A DNA stretch of 6,522 bases from assembly GCA_027619675.1 (NCBI GenBank), contig JAQCHG010000099.1, forward strand, positions 1 to 6,522. Direction: 5' to 3'. The translations under genes were made by a program, and so were the position numbers. This DNA is from Cyanobacteriota bacterium (GTDB lineage: Bacteria > Cyanobacteriota > Cyanobacteriia > Phormidesmidales > Phormidesmidaceae). A model generated the notes under the pieces. The model did not search any database and was not told the origin of the DNA. It saw only the letters and a program-made list of their open reading frames with translations. This document shows positions 1-6,522 of the stretch, piece after piece (position 1 is the stretch's first letter; the number at the start of each line of letters is the position of its first letter).

Positions 1-262
1 GCGTCACGGCATCTCCTCTATCGACTTATCCCGAACTGAGGTTAAGAAACTTTTTGGGCAGTGGTCACAGAAGCCAGTTGCAAGCCAGGTTGACTTGCCA
101 GCTTCTCCGAATGCTTCAGGACTGATACCGTTACCCCGGCAAACAAGGGGCTTAGGCTCCTCGCCCCAGCGGAGGCCCGAGACTTCGGGAGCAGGTTGCG
201 TCGGTCCTATGCTTCAGCCTTCGTTGCTGGGCTTGCTGCTTTTTGGCTGCTTCATATACGTA
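1..262. other. Unresolved region downstream of prk; possible tail of a truncated plus-strand frame
   Basis: No convincing gene is seen here. One plus-strand frame is open from base 2 to a TAG at 305-307, so it could be the 3' end of a gene starting outside the window. Its first 40 or so residues (beginning RHGISSIDLSRTEVKKLFGQW) look mildly protein-like. The rest is rich in Pro, Gly and Ser and runs straight through the hairpin at 263-293, which argues against a real C-terminus. The other plus-strand frames stop at 37-39 and 123-125. Small GC-rich inverted repeats occur, for example CCCGA/TCGGG at 176-189, but no recognisable RNA family. A real gene end cannot be excluded without upstream sequence. 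Confidence 0.3.
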
Positions 263-293
263 GCCCCTGGGGAACCGACCGTTCCCCAGGGGC
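263..293 (-). terminator. Perfect 13-bp hairpin downstream of prk (distal copy), candidate 3'-end structure
   Basis: Bases 263-275 are the exact reverse complement of 281-293, leaving a 5-nt loop (276-280, CGACC on the plus strand). The stem is very GC-rich. It lies about 65 bases past the prk stop, in position for transcript termination or 3'-end stabilisation. Neither strand has a T-run after the stem, so it is not a classic intrinsic terminator; weak U-tracts are common in cyanobacteria. It is a diverged relative of the hairpin at 322-342. Confidence 0.5.
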
Positions 294-378
294 ATAAACC
301 TGCTTAGGCAGAGGTTACTGCTGAGGAACCGACCGTTCCTCAAGGGCGCAAACCCGTTTAGGCAGAGGCGACTGCTTG
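271..378. repeat. Tandem direct repeat (2 x 54 bp) including the prk 3' end and its hairpin
   Basis: Bases 271-324 and 325-378 align without gaps at 44 of 54 positions by eye. The second copy contains the last codons and stop of prk (protein end AVASA). The first copy carries an in-frame relic of the same end, reading AVTSA followed by a TAA stop at 304-306. The 54-bp offset is a multiple of three, so the relic is in the prk reading frame, but it lies beyond the true stop. The simplest reading is an old local duplication of the gene end plus the hairpin behind it. Confidence 0.75.
322..342 (-). terminator. 8-bp hairpin just after the prk stop (proximal copy)
   Basis: TGAGGAAC (322-329) pairs with GTTCCTCA (335-342) around the same CGACC loop found in the hairpin at 263-293. 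It starts 15 bases beyond the prk stop codon. Relative to the other copy, the pair 270:286 (G-C) is replaced by 324:340 (A-T), so pairing is kept although both bases changed. There is no U-tract. A role in prk mRNA termination or stability is inferred. Confidence 0.45.
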
Positions 379-1362
379 GGCAGCACCTGTGGTCAACTGC
401 TCGTAGGTGGCGCGCATTTTCAAGCCCACCAGCACTTGGAACAGGCCGCTGCCGTTGTTAGAACCAGGGTATTCCCGGTGCTTCAGCAATAGCTCGGTCA
501 TCTCGCCGTAGTACTTGGTGGAGGTGTTGCTGAGATGGCTCTCAACGTAAATCAGTTCCTCTAGGCGATCAAACTGGCCGTCGAGTTCTAGCACCGATAC
601 CTCGTTGCCGAAGTAGCTGTCGGGGCCATAGTGCATCCGAATGCCGGGGTAGGAACAGGTCAGCTTGCGACCGCAGGGAATCCAATCGATGGTGGACCCT
701 TCGTCGAAGAGGTAGACGGGGTCGAAGCCAGCCACCCCTTCCTTCTGGAGCAGACGGACCCGCAGAATCTTGTGGGCATCGTCGTTGGCGATCAGTTTGG
801 TGGGCAGAATTTGAATCACCACATCGGCGTACTGCTTCTGAACGTCGATGTAGGCTTCAAAGTCGGGCCGACGGGCATTGATGGAGGCCAACACGTCTTC
901 GTAGGTGTGGCCCCGCTCGGCCATGTCCCGCTGGATTTTCCAGGCGATTTTGACATCATCATCGATGTCTAGGTAGACGCTGAAGTCGAGCAGGCTGCGG
1001 ACCCGCTCGTCATACATGGGGTGCAGCCCCTCGATCACCACGATGCGGTTGGGGTTAATGCGCTCAGGGGGGTCAATTTCCCCAGTTTCGTGGTTGTAGA
1101 TGGGCTTGTCGATGGGGTTGCCTTCTTTCAGAGCTTTGATCTGTTCGTACATCAGATCAAAGTTGTTGGCCTTGGGGTTGAGGGCAGTTACCCCAGCGGC
1201 TTTGCGCTGCTTGCGATCTAGGCTGTGATAGTCATCTAGACAGATGACGGTCATAAACTCTTCCCCGAACAGATCGGCTAACCGACGCAGGAAAGTGGAT
1301 TTACCGCATCCAGAGTCTCCGGCAACACCAATGAGAACCACACGATCTAGCTGACTTGCCAT
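358..1362 (-). CDS. prk: Phosphoribulokinase (PRK), Calvin-Benson cycle
   Basis: PRK phosphorylates ribulose-5-phosphate with ATP to make ribulose-1,5-bisphosphate, the Rubisco substrate, in the cytoplasm. The 334-residue product has the usual cyanobacterial length. Visible features are the P-loop GVAGDSGCGKST (residues 12-23), the redox-sensitive pair Cys19 and Cys41, the DDYH motif (43-46), the YNHETGEIDPPE segment (89-100), the VIEGLHP strand (109-115) and a second pair, Cys230 and Cys236. These cysteine pairs are the ones linked in the family to thioredoxin control and to the CP12/GAPDH complex. The ATG at 1362 is chosen over an in-frame TTG at 1374, because GAGGA sits 6-7 bases upstream of the ATG and the TTG overlaps that ribosome site; MASQLDRVVLIG also matches the family N-terminus. 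The gene is divergent from petH. The protein looks intact, and its last codons are part of a local tandem duplication. Confidence 0.97.
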   Translation of the reverse strand: MASQLDRVVLIGVAGDSGCGKSTFLRRLADLFGEEFMTVICLDDYHSLDRKQRKAAGVTALNPKANNFDLMYEQIKALKEGNPIDKPIYNHETGEIDPPERINPNRIVVIEGLHPMYDERVRSLLDFSVYLDIDDDVKIAWKIQRDMAERGHTYEDVLASINARRPDFEAYIDVQKQYADVVIQILPTKLIANDDAHKILRVRLLQKEGVAGFDPVYLFDEGSTIDWIPCGRKLTCSYPGIRMHYGPDSYFGNEVSVLELDGQFDRLEELIYVESHLSNTSTKYYGEMTELLLKHREYPGSNNGSGLFQVLVGLKMRATYEQLTTGAAQAVASA

Positions 1363-1367
1363 AGTTT

Positions 1368-1372
1368 TCCTC
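1368..1372 (-). promoter_or_regulatory. Ribosome binding site deciding the prk start
   Basis: On the minus strand this reads GAGGA, followed by about six bases (AAAACT) and then the ATG at 1362. The alternative TTG codon at 1372-1374 overlaps the start of this element, so the ATG is the likely initiator. Confidence 0.75.
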
Positions 1373-1856
1373 AAGCAAAATTAAGTAACAACAGGACTAC
1401 CAAAAATATGACCTCAGGGGGCTGATGATCGTGGCTGCTTAAACCGATGACGGCGATCGCTGCGGGAGCCAGCCTCACCATCCAATGGGTCCTGACCCTA
1501 CTGACGAAGACGGTGGGGCAGCGCGGCTGCACCCAATCCCCTACCCCAGGACAGCGCCATTCCTATCCATAAAAACCTATTGAGTGCCAGCAAAACCCCA
1601 AGCTGCAAGTTTTTCAGGAATGCCAACGAGCTTCCGCCATCGCACCATCACAACGGCCAGCCCGAGTTCGAGGGGGTGGCTCAAACTGGATGGGCTGAAC
1701 CCACGGAAAGTCCAATGGTTAGGTAACTCAGCTAGGTTGCATCCTATCAAAATGGTATCGCTGCTCACAAGTAGATTTGCCTATTGTTCTAAGGCGGGGG
1801 AAAGACCAACTGGGGCCACCATCGGGGCAGACCAGAAAGACATCCTTAAAATGCGT

Positions 1857-1885
1857 CTGACATAACATCCTGACAGAGATAAATC
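1857..1885 (+). promoter_or_regulatory. Possible distal petH promoter
   Basis: CTGACA (1857-1862, 5 of 6 to the -35 consensus) is followed by a 17-bp spacer and TAAATC (1880-1885, only 3 of 6 to the -10 consensus). If used, it would give a petH leader of roughly 220 nt containing the inverted repeats and paired HIP1 sites. This is a pattern match only. Confidence 0.2.
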
Positions 1886-1912
1886 CATTAACTTGTAGCT
1901 GGTTGTTGTGGC

Positions 1913-1926
1913 GCGATCGCGATCGC
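1913..1926. repeat. Two overlapping HIP1 octamers
   Basis: GCGATCGC occurs at 1913-1920 and again at 1919-1926, sharing two bases, to give GCGATCGCGATCGC. HIP1 (Highly Iterated Palindrome 1) is a known cyanobacterial genome-wide repeat. Other copies in this window are at 1453-1460, 4018-4025, 4176-4183 and 4687-4694. Confidence 0.9.
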
Positions 1927-1983
1927 CCTGCCGCTGGTGCCTGCGGGCTGCCATAGCGATTGCCACGGGGCGTCTGCGGCAGG
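1927..1983 (+). repeat. Inverted repeat in the petH upstream region
   Basis: CCTGCCGC (1927-1934) is exactly complementary to GCGGCAGG (1976-1983), closing a 41-nt interior. It starts immediately after the double HIP1 site and ends 131 bases before the petH start. In an RNA leader it could form a long-range stem. Whether it is transcribed is unknown. Confidence 0.4.
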
Positions 1984-2078
1984 ATGATAGGCTAATGAGA
2001 AACCAGTGCCTTGGAGCCTGCAACCCGACTCTGGGGGCTGTCCCTCCGGTGTCTTTGCAGACCTTGCGAAGCACGGCG

Positions 2079-3320
<1,242 letters not shown>

Positions 3321-3366
3321 CGTCTAGGGGGCTGTCCACGGTCCCTTTAAAACTCTGGGAAAGCAT

Positions 3367-3401
3367 AAAAAGCGGGCTGGGAATTTCCCAGCCCGCTTTT
3401 T
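3367..3401. terminator. Strong bidirectional intrinsic terminator between petH and the DUF427 gene
   Basis: Bases 3367-3382 and 3386-3401 form a perfect 16-bp stem with a 3-nt loop. The GC-rich core (GCGGGCTGGGA) is flanked by A5 on the left and T5 on the right, so a U-run follows the hairpin on either strand. It begins 47 bases after the petH stop and lies about 130 bases past the end of the minus-strand DUF427 gene, so it can stop both converging transcripts. Confidence 0.92.
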
Positions 3402-3454
3402 GTACTCCTGTTTATCAACCTAAGAGATATTCGGGAAAGGATTCACCTGCCGTA

Positions 3455-3483
3455 GGGTGCCGTCAGCGCAGCGTGACGCACCC
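3455..3483. repeat. REP-like imperfect palindrome
   Basis: GGGTGCCGTCA (3455-3465) pairs with TGACGCACCC (3474-3483), with one extra C in the left arm and an 8-nt centre (GCGCAGCG). The pattern GGGTGCGT...ACGCACCC resembles short palindromic intergenic repeats that I recall from many cyanobacterial genomes. It lies between the petH terminator and the 3' end of the DUF427 gene. A copy count elsewhere in the genome cannot be made from this window. Confidence 0.55.
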
Positions 3484-3533
3484 CATACCGAGTAATTTCA
3501 TGGCCAGAGATCTCCTAAGTTGAACGACTGGGG

Positions 3534-3818
3534 TTAATCGGAGACAGTGACCCCGTGCCAAAAGGCGACGTAGTTTTTGATATTGCTGGCGGCTGCCTTG
3601 GGTTCGGGGTAGTACCAGGCGGCATCGATGTTGGTGTCGCCGTTGACGGCCAGGGTGTAGTAGTGGGCGGTTCCCTTCCAGCCACAGACGGTGCGGGTTT
3701 CGCTGGGCTTGAAGTAGGGGGTCTGAATCGAGTCGGGGGGAAAGTAGTAGTTGCCTTCCACCCGTTCGCACTGGTCACTTTCGGCGAGGGTGACGCCATT
3801 CCAGACGGCTTTGGGCAT
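3534..3818 (-). CDS. DUF427 domain protein
   Basis: This 94-residue protein is essentially one complete DUF427 domain (Pfam PF04248). Recognisable family blocks in order are MPKAVWNGVTLAESD (1-15), the EGNYYFPPDS motif (about 21-30), the CGWKGTAHYY block (45-54) and the AAWYYPEPKAAASNIKNYVAFW block near the C-terminus. It has no signal peptide or membrane segment, so it is probably cytoplasmic. The biochemical function of the family is not established, and I do not assign one. The ATG at 3818 is supported by AAGGA eight bases upstream on the minus strand (3827-3831). The gene is monocistronic in view: convergent with petH and divergent from the acyl-ACP synthetase gene. The conserved aromatic and Cys/Trp residues suggest a functional, undamaged gene. 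Confidence 0.93.
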   Translation of the reverse strand: MPKAVWNGVTLAESDQCERVEGNYYFPPDSIQTPYFKPSETRTVCGWKGTAHYYTLAVNGDTNIDAAWYYPEPKAAASNIKNYVAFWHGVTVSD

Positions 3819-3974
3819 GGGCGGTGTCCTTGTTAGATCAGGGCCTGGGGTGATCTCCCCCAGTCAGTTTCCATTCTGTCCCCATCAATGGCGGATATCA
3901 ACAAACCCATGGCTAGAGTAAATGCTGCCCTGGGGTAGGATTGACCCCAAGGGGATGTTGTGAAGGGTCTAACC
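3819..3974. promoter_or_regulatory. 156-bp divergent intergenic region (DUF427 gene / acyl-ACP synthetase)
   Basis: This short spacer must contain promoters for both genes. A TAGGAT (3936-3941) could be a -10 element for the plus-strand gene, but no good -35 precedes it. Two small stems are visible: CTGGGG/CCCCAG (3845-3850 with 3858-3863) and TGGGGT/ACCCCA (3931-3936 with 3944-3949). No known operator was recognised. Confidence 0.35.
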
Positions 3975-5936
3975 ATGAGTCAATTTGCGCCCGCTGTGCT
4001 GCGTACCTTAGAAACCCGCGATCGCGCTGGCATCAAGAGCCTGCGGGACTATAGCCAAATCCGCTCCCTGCCGGAGGTGTGGCCCCTAGCGGCGGAACGC
4101 TATGGGGAGAGTTTGGCCCTCCATGATCCCCACAACAGCCCCCAGGCCACCCTCACCTATCGCCAACTGGCCACAGCGATCGCCACCTTTGCCACGGGTC
4201 TACAAAGTCTAGGGGTTGCCCCCCGCAGCGCCGTGGCCCTCTTTGCCGACAACAGCCACCGCTGGCTCATTGCTGACCAGGGGATCATGACGGCAGGCTG
4301 TTTAGATGCGGTGCGCAGTGCCCAGGCCGACGGCGAAGAGTTGCGCTACATTGCCGAACACAGCGGCAGCACCGTGCTCGTGGTGCAAGACCTGAAACTG
4401 TGGCAGCGGCTGCAAGGACGCCTCAAGGGTCTGCCCTTTCAGTTGGGGGTGGTGCTGTCGGATGAACTGCCCCCAGTGGATGCCCCCTTCAAGATGGTCA
4501 ACTTTTTCCAGTTGATGGAGCTGGGTCAGCAGGGCAGCCTCAAACCCGTTCCGCAGCAGCCCAGCGATCTCGCCACCTTGATTTACACCTCCGGCACCAC
4601 GGGTAAACCCAAGGGGGTGATGATCAGCCACCAAAATTTGCTGCATCAAATCCAAACCCTGGGGGCGGTGGTACAACCAGCGGTGGGCGATCGCGTCCTG
4701 GGGCTACTGCCCACCTGGCACACCTTTGGCCGCACCGCCGAATATTTCCTCTACTCCCAAGGCTGCACCCAAACCTACACCAACATCCGAACCATCAAAG
4801 CCGACTTCAAAGCGGTCAAGCCCCACTTTATGGTGGGGGTGCCCCGGCTCTGGGAATCGATCTACGAAGGGGTGCAAAAGCAATTTCGAGAACAGCCCGC
4901 CAGCAAGCAACGGCTGATCAACACCCTGATGTGGTTCAGCACCAAGTATGTGCAAAATCGCCGCACCGCCCACAGCCTCAGCCTAGACCACCCCAATGCT
5001 GCCCCCCTGCGATGCTTTGGCTCCCGCCTGTTGTCTTGGGGCTTTTTGCCGGGGCATTTGCTGGGAGAAAAGCTGGTCTACAGCAAGGTGCGCGAGGCTA
5101 CCGGGGGTTGTGTCAAAGCCTTGGTGAGCGGTGGCGGTTCTCTGGCCCGCCATTTAGACCTGTTCTTTGAAATCATTAACGTGCCCGTTCTCGTCGGCTA
5201 TGGCCTGACGGAAACCGCCCCGGTGCTGTCTGCCCGCCGCCAGTGGCGCAACCTGCGGGGGGCTTCGGGGCAACCCATCCCTGGCACAGAACTGCGCATC
5301 GTCGATCCTGAAACCCACACCCCGCTGCCCCTAGGTCAAAAGGGGTTGGTGATGGCGCGGGGACCGCAGGTGATGACGGGCTACTACAAAAATCCAGAGG
5401 CCACGGCCAAAGCCCTGGACCCTGAGGGCTGGTTTGACACCGGCGACCTGGGCTGGCTCACTCGCGATGCCAACATCGTGCTGACCGGGCGGGCTAAGGA
5501 CACCATTGTGCTTACCAATGGGGAAAACATTGAACCCCAACCCATTGAGGATGCCTGTGTGCGCAGCGCCTATGTCGATCAGATCATGCTCGTGGGCCAA
5601 GACCAGCGCTCCCTGGGGGCGTTGATTGTGCCCAACCTCGATGCGTTAGAAAAATGGGCCGCTAGCCAGGGCCTACGTCTGGATCTAACCGGATCGGAAA
5701 GCAGCGATCAGGCGGTCACCCTGACGGACGATCGCATTCAAAAACTCTTTCGCACCGAACTCAACCAACAGGTGAAGGATCGCCCCGGCTATCGCCCCGA
5801 CGATCGCATTGGTCCCTTCCGACTGATTTTGGAACCCTTCTCCATTGAAAATGGCCTGTTGACCCAAACCCTAAAAATTCGGCGACCCGTGGTGCAGGAA
5901 CGCTATCGCGATATGATCGACGGGATGTTTGCCTAG
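3975..5936 (+). CDS. aas: AMP-forming acyl-ACP / long-chain acyl-CoA synthetase (cyanobacterial Aas type)
   Basis: The enzyme activates fatty acids through an acyl-adenylate. Cyanobacterial members transfer the acyl group to ACP, recycling free fatty acids into lipids at the membrane. The 653-residue product shows the ANL-superfamily motifs in order: A3 P-loop YTSGTTGKPKG (204-214), the LPTWHTFGRTAEYF block, A5 GYGLTET (408-414), A7 WFDTGD (486-491), A8 GRAKD followed by TNGENIEPQPIE (from 505), and the A10 lysine in TLKIRR (Lys634). The QADGEELRYIAEHSGST and SGGGSL segments are typical of the cyanobacterial Aas group. An in-frame GTG exists at 3960, but ATG at 3975 is preferred because AAGGG (3963-3967) lies seven bases before it. 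ACP rather than CoA as acceptor is inferred from lineage. It precedes a ylqD-like gene by 117 bp on the same strand. Confidence 0.92.
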   Translation: MSQFAPAVLRTLETRDRAGIKSLRDYSQIRSLPEVWPLAAERYGESLALHDPHNSPQATLTYRQLATAIATFATGLQSLGVAPRSAVALFADNSHRWLIADQGIMTAGCLDAVRSAQADGEELRYIAEHSGSTVLVVQDLKLWQRLQGRLKGLPFQLGVVLSDELPPVDAPFKMVNFFQLMELGQQGSLKPVPQQPSDLATLIYTSGTTGKPKGVMISHQNLLHQIQTLGAVVQPAVGDRVLGLLPTWHTFGRTAEYFLYSQGCTQTYTNIRTIKADFKAVKPHFMVGVPRLWESIYEGVQKQFREQPASKQRLINTLMWFSTKYVQNRRTAHSLSLDHPNAAPLRCFGSRLLSWGFLPGHLLGEKLVYSKVREATGGCVKALVSGGGSLARHLDLFFEIINVPVLVGYGLTETAPVLSARRQWRNLRGASGQPIPGTELRIVDPETHTPLPLGQKGLVMARGPQVMTGYYKNPEATAKALDPEGWFDTGDLGWLTRDANIVLTGRAKDTIVLTNGENIEPQPIEDACVRSAYVDQIMLVGQDQRSLGALIVPNLDALEKWAASQGLRLDLTGSESSDQAVTLTDDRIQKLFRTELNQQVKDRPGYRPDDRIGPFRLILEPFSIENGLLTQTLKIRRPVVQERYRDMIDGMFA

Positions 5937-5948
5937 CCACGCCTGATG

Positions 5949-5967
5949 TTCGTGAAATTTTCGCGAA
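5949..5967. promoter_or_regulatory. 19-bp near-perfect palindrome upstream of the ylqD-like gene
   Basis: TTCGTGAAA (5949-5957) mirrors TTTCGCGAA (5959-5967) around a single central T, with one T/G exception at 5953/5963. The AT-rich core with CG-containing arms, only 12 bases after the aas stop and 87 before the next start, looks like a dimeric repressor operator. No T-run follows, so it is not a convincing terminator. The regulator is unknown. Confidence 0.4.
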
Positions 5968-6053
5968 TTGTGTGGCCCATCCCTTGCGGACAGGCATCGC
6001 CAATGCAAGTTTCTAGTAGTGAATCAATAAGTCCCCCACTCATTTAAAGGTTT

Positions 6054-6500
6054 ATGGACGTTTCCCAATCTCCCCTGACCCTTAAGCGGGCCATTACCGT
6101 TAAGGCCATTGTGACGCCCCTTTGGAAAGAGGAAGCCCAAAAACAATTGCAGGGTCAAATCAACCAATTGGACAGCAAGTTGCAGCAATTGGAAATGCAG
6201 GGACAGCGCATGGTCAGTGAGCTGCAAAAACAGGGGAATCCCGATGATCCCAATGTGGCCCAACAGGTTAGCAACGTCCAAAACAAACTCAATCAAGACA
6301 AGAGTAAGCTGTTGCAGCAGAAGAATCAGATTTTGCAGCAGCTCCAGCAGGTGCAAACCCTAGAGTTGAATACAGAGGTCAACCAGGGTCAAATGGAAGG
6401 CTTCTTTGATGTCAAAGTAGGCGACAACCTCATCCGCAGAATGCAGGTGGAAATCCTGCTGCGGGATGGCATTGTCGAGGAAATTCGCGGAGAGCTATAG
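6054..6500 (+). CDS. YlqD-family coiled-coil protein
   Basis: The 148-residue protein fits the YlqD family (Pfam PF11068), which is common in cyanobacteria and has no settled function. It has a short N-terminal strand region (LTLKRAITVKAIVTPLWKEEA, shown in part), a Gln-rich heptad-like helix from about residue 26 to 105 (repeated QL/LQQ units with a break at GNPDDPN, about residues 61-67), and a conserved C-terminal part with GFFDVKVGDNLIRRMQVEI and the ending RDGIVEEIRGEL. It has no Cys, signal peptide or membrane helix, so a soluble, probably oligomeric coiled-coil protein is inferred. The ATG at 6054 has AAGG only three bases upstream, which is tight. It follows the acyl-ACP synthetase gene on the same strand, but the 117-bp gap and palindrome suggest its own promoter. 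The gene appears complete. Confidence 0.88.
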   Translation: MDVSQSPLTLKRAITVKAIVTPLWKEEAQKQLQGQINQLDSKLQQLEMQGQRMVSELQKQGNPDDPNVAQQVSNVQNKLNQDKSKLLQQKNQILQQLQQVQTLELNTEVNQGQMEGFFDVKVGDNLIRRMQVEILLRDGIVEEIRGEL

Positions 6501-6522
6501 GGTCTGGATGATCTAGCTCCTC

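Noticed and set aside
1372..1374. TTG as the start of prk
   Set aside because: It overlaps the GAGGA ribosome site that serves the ATG at 1362, and the added residues are not part of the PRK family N-terminus.
1385..1400. Possible NtcA-like GTA...TAC site near prk
   Set aside because: The spacing is ten bases rather than the required eight, and it sits within about 25-40 bases of the prk start, so it does not match the known site.
1718..1800. Stretch starting GGTTAGGTAACTCAGCTAGG that resembles a tRNA D-arm
   Set aside because: No acceptor stem, anticodon arm or GGTTCGANTCC T-arm can be drawn at the right distances.
1584..1865. 93-codon plus-strand frame in the prk-petH gap
   Set aside because: No recognisable domain, a poor start context and an overlap with an equally weak antisense frame; most likely chance.
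3960..3962. GTG as the start of the acyl-ACP synthetase gene
   Set aside because: The AAGGG ribosome site follows this codon and fits the ATG at 3975.

Overview
The window looks like ordinary chromosomal DNA of a phycobilisome-containing cyanobacterium. It carries a cyanobacterial-type phosphoribulokinase, a three-domain ferredoxin-NADP+ reductase with the CpcD-like phycobilisome-linker domain, a cyanobacterial-style acyl-ACP synthetase and a cyanobacterial YlqD-family protein. The HIP1 octamer GCGATCGC appears six times in 6.5 kb, where about 0.1 would be expected by chance. The composition is moderately GC-rich. A filamentous Leptolyngbya/Nodosilinea-like or related lineage is a guess only.

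Layout: 1-357 is non-coding or unresolved and holds two related hairpins in a 54-bp-offset tandem duplication that includes the end of prk. prk lies on the minus strand at 358-1362. A long divergent intergenic region of 752 bp (1363-2114) separates it from petH on the plus strand (2115-3320). petH converges on a small DUF427 gene on the minus strand (3534-3818), with a strong bidirectional terminator (3367-3401) and a REP-like palindrome (3455-3483) between them. An AMP-forming acyl-ACP/acyl-CoA synthetase (3975-5936) is divergent from the DUF427 gene and is followed on the same strand by a coiled-coil YlqD-family gene (6054-6500).

Functionally, PetH makes NADPH from photosynthetic electron flow and PRK spends ATP to regenerate ribulose-1,5-bisphosphate in the Calvin-Benson cycle. 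The divergent pair therefore couples light-reaction output to carbon fixation and could share regulatory DNA. The acyl-activating enzyme probably recycles free fatty acids into lipids. DUF427 and YlqD proteins have no settled function.

I found no mobile element, CRISPR array, tRNA or rRNA, and no evidence of a new multi-gene system. The points most worth a second look are regulatory: the duplicated prk 3' end, whose two hairpins differ by a compensatory base-pair change; the likely two-start architecture of petH with a long structured leader; and a 19-bp palindrome upstream of the ylqD-like gene.
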